From contig JAFWBH010000058.1 in the NCBI GenBank assembly GCA_017507205.1, forward strand, positions 1-11,534: DNA of 11,534 nt, given 5' to 3'. Positions 1-6,814 of the stretch are shown piece after piece. Each line of letters starts with the position of its first letter. Position 1 is the first letter of the stretch. The position numbers were made by a program, and so were the translations under genes. The notes below the pieces were generated by a model. That model had not been told where the DNA came from and did not search any database. It saw only the letters and a list, made by a program, of their open reading frames with translations. The stretch comes from Clostridia bacterium. Lineage in GTDB: Bacteria; Bacillota; Clostridia; Christensenellales; CAG-917.

Positions 1-585
1 CCAACCACCAGTCACTGCCCCTGCGATAATATAGAATATGGCGTTATACACCATGACGAAGGTGCCGATTGACATATTCAGCTTCTTTGCAAAGAGAACA
101 CCAAGCACCTCTACACCGTCAATTGCTCCACCAAAACGAATCGTCAAGCCACTGCCTATGCCGGATATGATGCCACCAAACACAGCAGACAACAGCACAT
201 CATCCTTTACAATGGGTGATCCTACGCTGAAATCAAGAGGAATGACATCTTGATAGAGCCATGCGAACAATGAGTAAATGCCAATTGCGTAAAGTGAATA
301 CATTATGAAGGGCAAGCCAAGCTTTTTAAAGCCCAAAATGAAAAACGGAAAGTTGAGTATCACAAGGAAAATGCTGAGGGACAAGGGAGTCACTTGGCTG
401 AGGAAAAACGATGTGCCTGAAAAGCCACCGTCATAAAGTCCGTTGGCTGTCAAGAACAATGTGACACCTGTTGCGTTGATGATACCTGCAAGAGTCAAAA
501 AGATAAAATTGAGCCAATGAAGCTTTTTCAGCTCTGTCTTAATCCAGTCCATAATAGCACCCTTCTGTCTTTTTTCCTTTGCCAT
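1..585 (-). CDS. YitT-family membrane protein, C-terminus missing
   Basis: Partial gene: 195 codons are visible and the frame runs off the left edge at 1. The protein is a polytopic membrane protein with hydrophobic segments near residues 25-46, 70-88, 92-111, 129-165 and 174-192. It resembles the YitT (DUF161) family. The family signal is the Gly-rich stretch at residues 137-163, GGIISGIGSGLTIRFGG followed by AIDGVEVLG, and the early NGLYDGG motif at 48-54. YitT proteins have no firmly established substrate; some members carry a cytoplasmic DUF2179 domain at the C-terminus, which cannot be assessed here. The start at 585 has AAGGAG 12 nt upstream, which is rather far. An in-frame ATG at 552 (MDWIK) has AAGGG 7 nt upstream and is a reasonable alternative. 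The gene has its own promoter and is probably not cotranscribed with the minus-strand genes to its right, because a terminator lies between. Confidence 0.8.
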   Translation of the reverse strand, partial: MAKEKRQKGAIMDWIKTELKKLHWLNFIFLTLAGIINATGVTLFLTANGLYDGGFSGTSFFLSQVTPLSLSIFLVILNFPFFILGFKKLGLPFIMYSLYAIGIYSLFAWLYQDVIPLDFSVGSPIVKDDVLLSAVFGGIISGIGSGLTIRFGGAIDGVEVLGVLFAKKLNMSIGTFVMVYNAIFYIIAGAVTGGW

Positions 586-619
586 CTGCCTTTCTCACTC
601 CTTGTTTTTACCATGGCTT

Positions 620-648
620 ATTATATCATAGATTGACCATTTTTTCAA
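620..648 (-). promoter_or_regulatory. Promoter of the YitT-family gene
   Basis: On the minus strand, TTGAAA (648-643) is followed after exactly 17 bp by a perfect TATAAT (625-620). This is a good sigma-A/sigma-70 promoter. Transcription would begin near 613, giving a leader of about 28 nt before the ATG at 585. The 586-760 region otherwise holds AT-rich DNA with no gene I can support. Confidence 0.75.
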
Positions 649-759
649 GTGTTATTTCTCTTTCCAGCCCCCTATTTTATTACGCTTTAAAATTCGCCCT
701 TATGCACAAAACAGCCACTTTATCCTGCAAAAACCATTTTATCAACTCTTTTTTTCAAC

Positions 760-789
760 AAAAAAGGCACTCAGACGAGTGCCCTTTTT
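760..789 (-). terminator. Intrinsic terminator of the two-gene membrane protein unit
   Basis: A perfect 7-bp stem, GGCACTC (766-772) with GAGTGCC (777-783), closes a 4-nt loop. It is flanked by A6 (760-765) and T5 (785-789), so it is formally bidirectional. On the minus strand the hairpin is followed by U6 and lies 12 nt after the stop codon at 802-804. Its natural role is therefore to end the minus-strand unit to its right. Confidence 0.85.
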
Positions 790-801
790 AATGTTATGAT
801 T

Positions 802-2661
802 TTATTCCTGTGGTGGTGTGCTGACACACTCATTGTTATAAGAACACTCCTCGCTGTCGCCAACATCCTCCACCTGCATTTCATCGGCTGTTGTTTCTTC
901 CTCTTGGCAAGCATCCTGTGCTTCTGCCTCGCCCTCTTGGGACATCTCTGCCACGAGGACCTGCTTTCTCTTTTGGATGCTTGTGTCAAGGAATGCAATC
1001 ACGATGAGCATAACTGCCATAATTGCACTGAAGATGTAGAGAAGGTTGCGTGTTTGAACAAGGCCACAGACTGCTGTAAGCAAGCTGCCCATTTCAAGCC
1101 ATGCCATATATTGATAGCCGATGTAGCCGTTTCTCATGCCTTGAGGATAGAGGGTTGCTGCCACTGCGCCGTCATCTGTCACATAGACGTTGAGGTGAAG
1201 CTCCTGACCACCAGACACGGTGTAGATGAGTCTTTCATTGAAGCCACCCTCAAGAAGCTCCTCAATGCTACCACTTTGGCTGTTGAGAAGTCCACCAATA
1301 CCACCAAGCAAGTCAAGAAGCTCGCCAATGTCCTTCATTCCACCAAGCATACCATCGACATCAATTTCTGCCAAGGGGAATGGCTCGCCAAGCAAGTCAA
1401 GGATACACCAGTTGATAGGTGTGTCAACGTGACCTGTTTCGTGGACATAGTAATATGCGCCTTCATATTCAAACAGCTCTGCACTCTTGCCGTCAACATA
1501 TGTGCCACCATTTGCCTCATATGCTTCCTTGACCTCTGGTCTGTAAAGATATGCAAGGAATCCGTCATAGCCGACCACTGTCTTGCCGTCCTCATCATAG
1601 ATGGGGGTGGTATAGCTGTATGAATCATTGAGGAACATACGGATGATCAAAGGTGTGGTCATTCTGCCATTGGTGACATATGCGATGCCACTATCCTCGT
1701 TGATGGGGATATAGCCATCCATATCCTGTGATGCGTAGTTTTGACCATAGATTGCAGTGAGCTTTTCATTGCCTGTGCAACCAACTGCTGCGATGCTGTT
1801 GGTCTTGAAGCCTTCCTTGCAGAGCTTTTTGTAGGTGTCCTTGTAGACATCAACAAGTGCAAGACAGAATGCTCTTCTGTTGACAGTATTGTTGAGTGCG
1901 TGATCATAGTCCATAAGCACATAGTGCTCATAGATAAAGTCATAAAGCTCACGATCAAGCTCGGTGTATTTGTCAAGCTTGTCAAACCAGTATTCCTCAA
2001 AAGCAGACCTCAGTGCTGCATCGGGATTTAACTTATAGCTTTCAGGATCAAGGTTTTCAACATAAATGTTGAAATCTTTATCAGCAATGATTGCATTTGT
2101 GCTGATTTCTGTCAAAGGATCTGCCTTGACATGCTCATAACATAGCTCACCATCATAGTTTCCGTTGAGAATGTTAAGCCCGATGAAGAGGTGGATATAA
2201 TCCTCAACAACTCTTGATTCCTCAACACCTCTGTGATACATATCCTCAACATACAATGTGCCAAAGGTGTATTTTGCAAGGATGTCAGGGAGTGCAATGT
2301 CAAATATCAAGCCAAGGCCTGCTGTAAGCAGAATGACAACAACAAGCAAGATGGCTGTCTTTTCCATAATGGTGCGCTTTTTTGCCTTTTTGCGATTGAT
2401 CAAAAGAGCAACAATTGTAAACACAATGCCAAGAAGCACAACGATAATGCCTGCAAGATAGGGCCAGAAGCCGTAGAAGGTCATACCCTCTGCAACCTTG
2501 CCACAGATCACCATTGTTGCAATGAACAATGCAGGGAATGTGCAAAGATAGCAGATTATTTTGATAATGTTGAGGGTGAGGAGCTTTTTGTCCATTTGAG
2601 GTATGCTTTTAAACCATTGACCAAGATTTTTAAAGCTTTGTGCCACATCAATCTTTTTCAT
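802..2661 (-). CDS. Unrecognised membrane protein with large outside domain (619 aa)
   Basis: I do not recognise this family. Predicted layout: helices near residues 30-55, 65-89 and 102-122, with a strongly basic NRKKAKKR loop between the second and third. An outside domain of about 400 residues follows, then a helix at 538-559 with KRK after it, and an acidic tail (565-619). The positive charges place the N-terminus and tail in the cytoplasm. Within the outside domain, residues 432-470 form a Leu/Gly-rich stretch (LGGMKDIGELLDLLGG) and residues 407-411 read HETGH. The start is placed at 2661 because GGAGGTGG lies just upstream and the ATG follows the previous stop by 1 nt; the frame is open for 33 more codons, but only by overlapping the upstream gene's end. 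The protein shares architecture and a similar first helix with the upstream gene product, so the two are likely paralogues acting together. Function unknown. Confidence 0.85.
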   Translation of the reverse strand: MKKIDVAQSFKNLGQWFKSIPQMDKKLLTLNIIKIICYLCTFPALFIATMVICGKVAEGMTFYGFWPYLAGIIVVLLGIVFTIVALLINRKKAKKRTIMEKTAILLVVVILLTAGLGLIFDIALPDILAKYTFGTLYVEDMYHRGVEESRVVEDYIHLFIGLNILNGNYDGELCYEHVKADPLTEISTNAIIADKDFNIYVENLDPESYKLNPDAALRSAFEEYWFDKLDKYTELDRELYDFIYEHYVLMDYDHALNNTVNRRAFCLALVDVYKDTYKKLCKEGFKTNSIAAVGCTGNEKLTAIYGQNYASQDMDGYIPINEDSGIAYVTNGRMTTPLIIRMFLNDSYSYTTPIYDEDGKTVVGYDGFLAYLYRPEVKEAYEANGGTYVDGKSAELFEYEGAYYYVHETGHVDTPINWCILDLLGEPFPLAEIDVDGMLGGMKDIGELLDLLGGIGGLLNSQSGSIEELLEGGFNERLIYTVSGGQELHLNVYVTDDGAVAATLYPQGMRNGYIGYQYMAWLEMGSLLTAVCGLVQTRNLLYIFSAIMAVMLIVIAFLDTSIQKRKQVLVAEMSQEGEAEAQDACQEEETTADEMQVEDVGDSEECSYNNECVSTPPQE

Positions 2662-2662
2662 A

Positions 2663-4927
2663 TTATTCCACCTCCCCATTATTTTCATCAACTTCTGCAG
2701 GGCTTTCGTCTGCTCCTTCCTCTGTTGACTCTTCTTGAACAATCTCTTCTGTTGCGTCATCTATTGATTCCTCTGCAACAGCTTCTTCGGTTGATTCATC
2801 TACTGTTTCCTCTGCAACAGCTTCTTCGGTTGATTCATCCGAAATGACTTTGTCATTCTTTTTAAATTTCTTCATCAGCTCTGCAAGCTTGCCTGCTTTT
2901 TTAGGCTCAGCTTGACCTGTTGCCCAAAGATATTCCTTTTCTGCTGCCATATAGCTGAGCATTGTAAAGAGGATGATGAGGCCAGCAAATGTCATAAGCA
3001 TATCTCTCACGATAAGCACTGAATACATTTCAGGGATATAGCTCAAATCTGTCTGCATTTGTTGAACTGCTTGGAGATTTTGGAGTCCCTCTGATGACGA
3101 ATGTGTGCCATCACCAATGGTTGAACCGATAAGCTTGCTTCCAGCAAGTGAGCCGTGGAAGCTTCCCTCATATTCTGCTCTCTTATATCTTGAATATGCT
3201 GCTTGATATTCCATCATAGCCTTTTCTTCGGGGATGTCTGCACTAAGTGCTTCGTCAACGTAGAAATTGTATTCAGGCTCCAGAATGGGTGAACGATACC
3301 AGTAAAGTGTTTCGAGGACACCATAAAGCATATTTTCAAGGCCTTCAAGTGAGTTGTCGTCTGCCTTTGCTGTGAAGCCAATGAGTGAAAGGACTTCTGC
3401 AAGCATACCATTTGAAATGCCAACCTCGTCAAGAATACCCTTGATGGTTGCTGTTGAGAGCGTTTCATCAACAAAAATAGGATCAACGGTCAAGCCGTTG
3501 GGAAGATTTTTAAGCTCAATTGTAAGGACTGGGTTTGCTGTGATTGAAATCTTGATGTTTGTAAGGTCGCCAAGATTTGCCTTCAAGAATTTGAGTGTTT
3601 CGGGCAATGTGCCACCCAAAACCATATCAAGCACCATGCCGAGCTGGAGATTTTCAACGTCAAGATGAACCAAGCCACCAACCATGCCAAGAGTTGACAC
3701 AAGGTTTTTGATGAGTGATGCATCACCAAGTGCGCCACCAAGCTCTGCAAGAGCACTATTGAGCTCTGCAATTGTCAATGAGTGACCTTCTGCATATGAA
3801 ATTTCTCTTGCCCACAGCTCTTTTTCTGCATCGGTTGCATTTGCACCAGTATATCTTTCTTCAAGACGTGCCATTGCTCCCTCTTGAATTTCTGCACGAA
3901 GCTCTGCCTCTGTGCCAGTATATCCCGTTTGTGCAAAGAGTGTTTTCATATCCTCTTGTGCTTGATAATATTCTCCAAGAATATTAAGTGCAACCTCAAC
4001 ACTGAAAATATAGCCGTCTGCAAGCATACCATTCTTGTTGTAATATGCCTTGCCGTAATATCCGTCTGTTTCCTCAAGGGTTGCCTTGTCGCCAAGATAC
4101 CAGACGTAGCAGTCAACGTTTTCACTGCTGTCAGGGCTGACCTGTTGAACGTATTTGGAGCAATAGAAATTGCCTTGCACCTTCTTTGTATTCTTGCCAC
4201 TCATGCTTGTGAGGACAAGCTCCTCTTCCCAGAATGTGCCATAGGGCTTGTTGCCACCGGCAGGAGTTTTGATGAGAATATGGTCATAGCTGTCAATGAC
4301 ACCATCCTCGTTGTAGTCAAAGCCGAAATCATCATAGCGCAAGCCTTCATTTTCAAATGATCCTGCCAAGCTTTGGAACATAACTCCATGATAAGGAAGG
4401 TTGTATGCTGTGCAGAATTGAAGCATTTGCCTCTTGATGTCATCGGTGTATGACACCTTCATTGTTGAGCCGTCAGGATTTGTGCCCTTGCTTGTTTGGG
4501 TGCGATAGTAGGATAAATGGGTTTTGTAGTCCTTGACAACCACGCCTTCAGGTGCTGACTCTGCAATCTTTTCAACCTTTGCAGTGTATACACCATCAAT
4601 GATGAACATAGGAAGCAACAAAATCACAAGCATTGATGCAATGACAATGGTGACTCTTGTATGTCTGTTTTTGACAAGGTAATTGCAGATGATTTGAACA
4701 ATCACTGTTGCAACCCAAAGGGCCAGTGCAATCCAGATTGCATACATTGCAGGGGATGAGAACAATCTCTTGATTGCAATAAATTCACCTGTGCCAGGAC
4801 CCATAAAGGGAACGTGACCATAATTCTGCATCACAAGTGACAATACTGCAAGGAAGAAAATGGGAAATCCCAAACAATAATAGGCAATTTTCAGCACATG
4901 AAAAAGTTTCGCCTTTTTTTGCTCCAT
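2663..4927 (-). CDS. Unrecognised membrane protein with EF-hand-like loop and acidic tail (754 aa)
   Basis: I do not recognise this family. Helices are predicted near residues 12-34, 60-84 and 90-112, followed by an outside domain of about 520 residues, a helix at 635-658 and an acidic cytoplasmic tail (659-754). Residues 204-215 (DYNEDGVIDSYD) fit the calcium-loop pattern DxNxDGxIDxxD found in dockerins and EF-hands. Residues 390-445 are Leu/Gly-rich, as in the downstream protein. The tail repeats ESTEEAVAEE at a 13-residue period. The start is taken at 4927 because AAAGGAG lies 6 nt upstream; an ATG 15 codons earlier (4972) has no comparable site. It is the first gene of a two-gene unit and its stop is 1 nt from the next ATG. 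Possible roles include surface sensing, envelope assembly or substrate binding, but nothing in the sequence decides between them. Confidence 0.85.
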   Translation of the reverse strand: MEQKKAKLFHVLKIAYYCLGFPIFFLAVLSLVMQNYGHVPFMGPGTGEFIAIKRLFSSPAMYAIWIALALWVATVIVQIICNYLVKNRHTRVTIVIASMLVILLLPMFIIDGVYTAKVEKIAESAPEGVVVKDYKTHLSYYRTQTSKGTNPDGSTMKVSYTDDIKRQMLQFCTAYNLPYHGVMFQSLAGSFENEGLRYDDFGFDYNEDGVIDSYDHILIKTPAGGNKPYGTFWEEELVLTSMSGKNTKKVQGNFYCSKYVQQVSPDSSENVDCYVWYLGDKATLEETDGYYGKAYYNKNGMLADGYIFSVEVALNILGEYYQAQEDMKTLFAQTGYTGTEAELRAEIQEGAMARLEERYTGANATDAEKELWAREISYAEGHSLTIAELNSALAELGGALGDASLIKNLVSTLGMVGGLVHLDVENLQLGMVLDMVLGGTLPETLKFLKANLGDLTNIKISITANPVLTIELKNLPNGLTVDPIFVDETLSTATIKGILDEVGISNGMLAEVLSLIGFTAKADDNSLEGLENMLYGVLETLYWYRSPILEPEYNFYVDEALSADIPEEKAMMEYQAAYSRYKRAEYEGSFHGSLAGSKLIGSTIGDGTHSSSEGLQNLQAVQQMQTDLSYIPEMYSVLIVRDMLMTFAGLIILFTMLSYMAAEKEYLWATGQAEPKKAGKLAELMKKFKKNDKVISDESTEEAVAEETVDESTEEAVAEESIDDATEEIVQEESTEEGADESPAEVDENNGEVE
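2768..2839 (-). repeat. Two 33-bp direct repeats in the acidic tail
   Basis: The 33 bp at 2768-2800 recur identically at 2807-2839, a period of 39 bp or 13 codons. They encode the repeated DESTEEAVAEE segment of the 754-aa protein's tail. Identity at the DNA level suggests a recent in-frame duplication, or a slippage-prone site where tail length may vary between strains. Confidence 0.85.
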
Positions 4928-5011
4928 AAATTTCTCCTTTATCCTGTGCGATTTGCTCATACGCATACGCACGATTGAATTAATATCAATTATAAATCAA
5001 TACTAAACATC

Positions 5012-5040
5012 ATTATATCAAACCTGTTGGCATTTTACAA
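5012..5040 (-). promoter_or_regulatory. Promoter of the two-gene membrane protein unit
   Basis: On the minus strand, TTGTAA (5040-5035) is followed after 17 bp by a perfect TATAAT (5017-5012). A TG lies one base before the -10, making it an extended -10 box. Transcription would start near 5005, giving an AT-rich leader of about 78 nt before the ATG at 4927. Confidence 0.65.
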
Positions 5041-5077
5041 TACGAATTGCTAGATTTTTCAACTTTTTTTGCCCTTA

Positions 5078-5096
5078 TTGAACAAAGTTTTGTCAA
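5078..5096. promoter_or_regulatory. Inverted repeat between divergent promoters, possible operator
   Basis: TTG(A)ACAAA and TTTGTCAA form 8-bp inverted arms around a 2-nt centre, with one unpaired A on the left. The site lies 17 bp upstream of the gdhA -35 box and about 38 bp upstream of the -35 of the divergent membrane protein unit. Its position suits an activator or a shared regulator, but no family can be named and chance is possible in AT-rich DNA. Confidence 0.25.
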
Positions 5097-5112
5097 CATA
5101 GAATATCTTGTA

Positions 5113-5140
5113 TTGCAATTTCGTCAAATGGTGCTATAAT
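5113..5140 (+). promoter_or_regulatory. gdhA promoter (extended -10)
   Basis: A perfect TATAAT (5135-5140) is preceded by TGC, giving an extended -10 element. A weak -35, TTGCAA (5113-5118), lies 16 bp upstream. Transcription would start near 5147, and GGAGG at 5164-5168 sits 4 nt before the gdhA ATG. Confidence 0.65.
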
Positions 5141-5172
5141 AAATTCAATTTCTTTTAATCTTTGGAGGTAGT

Positions 5173-6519
5173 ATGACTTACATCAACGAAGTTATTAACG
5201 CAACAAAGGATAAAAACCCAAATCAACCACAGTTTCTGCAAACAATAGAAGAGGTTTTGACATCCATCTCTCCAGCAGTGGAGCAAAACGAAAGGGTGCT
5301 ACGCAAAAATGTCATTCTTGAACGTCTTGTAGAGCCCGACCGTCAAATCATTTTCCGTGTTCCTTGGATGGACGACAATGGCGTCTACCACGTAAACACC
5401 GGCTATCGTGTGCAATTCAACAACGCAATCGGACCATACAAGGGTGGACTTCGCTTCCAAAAGGATGTCAATCTTGACACAATGAAATTCCTCGCCTTTG
5501 AGCAAACCTTCAAAAACAGCCTCACCTCTCTCCCTATGGGTGGTGGCAAGGGTGGAAGTGACTTTGACCCTGTTGGAAAATCTGACGATGAGATTATGCG
5601 CTTCTGCCAAAGCTTTATGACAGAGCTTTATCGTCACATCGGTCCAAATATGGACGTGCCTGCTGGCGATATGGGTGTTGGTGGACGAGAGATCGGCTAT
5701 CTTTTTGGTCAATACAAAAAGATTGTTGGCGACTATGAAAATGGTGTCCTCACTGGCAAAGGACTCTCCTATGGTGGAAGTCTTATCCGTCCTGAAGCCA
5801 CTGGCTTTGGTGCAACATATTTCCTTGAGGAAGTCCTTTCACGCAAGGGCGAATCCATTGAAGGAAAGACCTTCTGCTTGTCAGGATTTGGCAACGTTGC
5901 ATGGGGCGCAGCCAAGAAAATAAGTGAGCTTGGTGGCAAGGTCATCACCCTCTCTGGCCCCGATGGATACATCCTCGATAAAGACGGTGTTTCAGCAGAA
6001 AAGGTGGATTATATGCTCGAAATGCGTGCATCAAATCGCAATTTGGTCAAAGACTATGCTGGCAAGTTTGGCTGTGAATTTGTTGCAGGAGCCAAGCCTT
6101 GGGGCAATGTGAAGGCAGATGTCTATATGCCCTGCGCACGCCAAAACGAGATTCTTCTTGATGACGCAAAAAAGATGGTTGCCCTCGGTGTGCCTATTCT
6201 CAATGAGGTGTCAAATATGCCCACAACCAATGAGGCACTTGCCTACCTTCAAGCCAATGGCGTGCTGGTTGCTCCATCAAAAGCAGTCAATGCCGGTGGC
6301 GTGGCAACAAGTGGCTTGGAGATGAGCCAAAACAGTGGCAGATTGTCTTGGAGTGCTGATGAGGTCGACAGACAGCTAAGAAGCATTATGAAAGGCATCC
6401 ACACTCAAATCACCGATGCTCTTGACAGCTATGGCATGGAATACAACCTTGTTGCTGGCGCAAATCTTGCTGGCTTCAAAAAGGTTGCAGACGCAATGCT
6501 TGCTCAAGGAATATATTAA
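5173..6519 (+). CDS. gdhA: Glutamate dehydrogenase, probably NAD-specific
   Basis: Cytoplasmic enzyme catalysing the reversible oxidative deamination of glutamate to 2-oxoglutarate and ammonium. At 448 aa it has the normal length of the hexameric bacterial class. Glutamate-binding and catalytic residues are present: K90 in GPYKGG, K114, K126 in PMGGGKGGSDFDP, D166 in PAGDMG and S380. The nucleotide-binding domain begins near GFGNVAWG (238-245). The sequence closely follows the Clostridium symbiosum enzyme, with F239 in GFG and P263 in SGPDG. Those two positions (F238 and P262 in C. symbiosum) are known coenzyme determinants, so NAD rather than NADP use is inferred. It would fit amino-acid fermentation, where glutamate is catabolised. 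The start has GGAGG 4 nt upstream. No hairpin terminator is seen after the stop, so some transcripts may continue into scfA, which also has its own promoter. Confidence 0.96.
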   Translation: MTYINEVINATKDKNPNQPQFLQTIEEVLTSISPAVEQNERVLRKNVILERLVEPDRQIIFRVPWMDDNGVYHVNTGYRVQFNNAIGPYKGGLRFQKDVNLDTMKFLAFEQTFKNSLTSLPMGGGKGGSDFDPVGKSDDEIMRFCQSFMTELYRHIGPNMDVPAGDMGVGGREIGYLFGQYKKIVGDYENGVLTGKGLSYGGSLIRPEATGFGATYFLEEVLSRKGESIEGKTFCLSGFGNVAWGAAKKISELGGKVITLSGPDGYILDKDGVSAEKVDYMLEMRASNRNLVKDYAGKFGCEFVAGAKPWGNVKADVYMPCARQNEILLDDAKKMVALGVPILNEVSNMPTTNEALAYLQANGVLVAPSKAVNAGGVATSGLEMSQNSGRLSWSADEVDRQLRSIMKGIHTQITDALDSYGMEYNLVAGANLAGFKKVADAMLAQGIY

Positions 6520-6548
6520 AATGACCTATTTTGGTGCGTTGTAAAGCA

Positions 6549-6577
6549 TTGACTTTGACGCATCATCGTGTTATAAT
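6549..6577 (+). promoter_or_regulatory. Strong promoter of the scfA transcript
   Basis: TTGACT (6549-6554), a 17-bp spacer and TATAAT (6572-6577), with TG one base before the -10. This is nearly consensus with an extended -10, among the best promoters in the window. It fits a highly expressed small peptide gene. Transcription would start near 6584. The short leader holds an AAAAATC/GATTTTT inverted repeat (6582-6597) and then GGAGG (6600-6604), 5 nt before the ATG. Confidence 0.8.
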
Positions 6578-6609
6578 CAATAAAAATCAAGATTTTTATG
6601 GAGGCAATT

Positions 6610-6759
6610 ATGAAGCACATCAAAACTTTGAAAACTCGTGACCTCTGCGCAAGCGCAAAAAACGGCGGATGCGGTGAATGTCAAACATCATGCCAATCAG
6701 CATGCAAAACAAGCTGTGGCGTAGCAAACCAAAAGTGCGAAAACACAAAAAAGAACTAA
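6610..6759 (+). CDS. scfA: SCIFF ranthipeptide precursor (49 aa)
   Basis: Precursor of the SCIFF family, a ribosomally made peptide modified by a radical SAM enzyme that installs a thioether cross-link. The sequence begins with the family hallmark MKHIKTL and carries the core GCGECQTSCQSACKTSC, with cysteines at 21, 24, 28, 32, 36 and 43. Two features differ from the usual form. A seventh cysteine is present at 13, in the leader part. Position 37, directly after KTSC, is Gly. In the characterised thermophilic and clostridial homologues the cross-link joins Cys32 to Thr37, so the acceptor here may differ. The gene has a good ribosome binding site (GGAGG, 5 nt spacing) and a strong promoter, and is followed by its maturase. 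The biological role of SCIFF peptides is not established. Confidence 0.95.
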   Translation: MKHIKTLKTRDLCASAKNGGCGECQTSCQSACKTSCGVANQKCENTKKN

Positions 6760-6775
6760 TTTAGCACATCAGCTC

Positions 6776-6810
6776 AAACCCGCCTTGTGAAAATGGGGCG
6801 GTGTTTTTTT
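6776..6810 (+). terminator. Terminator/attenuator between scfA and scfB
   Basis: AAACCCGCC (6776-6784) pairs with GGCGG-T-GTTT (6797-6806), a 9-bp stem with one bulged T and a 12-nt loop, followed by a run of seven Ts (6804-6810). It lies 16 nt after the scfA stop and ends 4 nt before the scfB ATG. It would release most scfA transcripts as a short mRNA and let a fraction read on into scfB and the genes beyond, making peptide in excess of maturase. The bulge suggests incomplete termination. Confidence 0.7.
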
Positions 6811-6814
6811 AATT

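Noticed and set aside
579..791. Plus-strand frame of 70 codons between the YitT gene and the terminator
   Set aside because: It begins at a TTG inside the YitT gene, has no ribosome binding site, crosses the YitT promoter and runs into the terminator hairpin.
796..1623. Plus-strand frame of 275 codons rich in Cys and His
   Set aside because: It is antisense to the 619-aa membrane protein gene, lacks a ribosome binding site, and its composition follows from the codon use of the real gene on the other strand.
2662..2760. Longer N-terminus (33 codons) for the 619-aa protein
   Set aside because: It would overlap the acidic tail coding region of the upstream gene; the ATG at 2661 has a strong GGAGG site and sits 1 nt after the upstream stop.
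4928..4972. Upstream ATG adding MRMRMSKSHR to the 754-aa protein
   Set aside because: The ATG at 4927 has AAAGGAG at good spacing, while the earlier one has none.
5068..5096. A second minus-strand promoter starting from the TTGACA at 5096-5091
   Set aside because: No acceptable -10 box lies 16-18 bp downstream on that strand.
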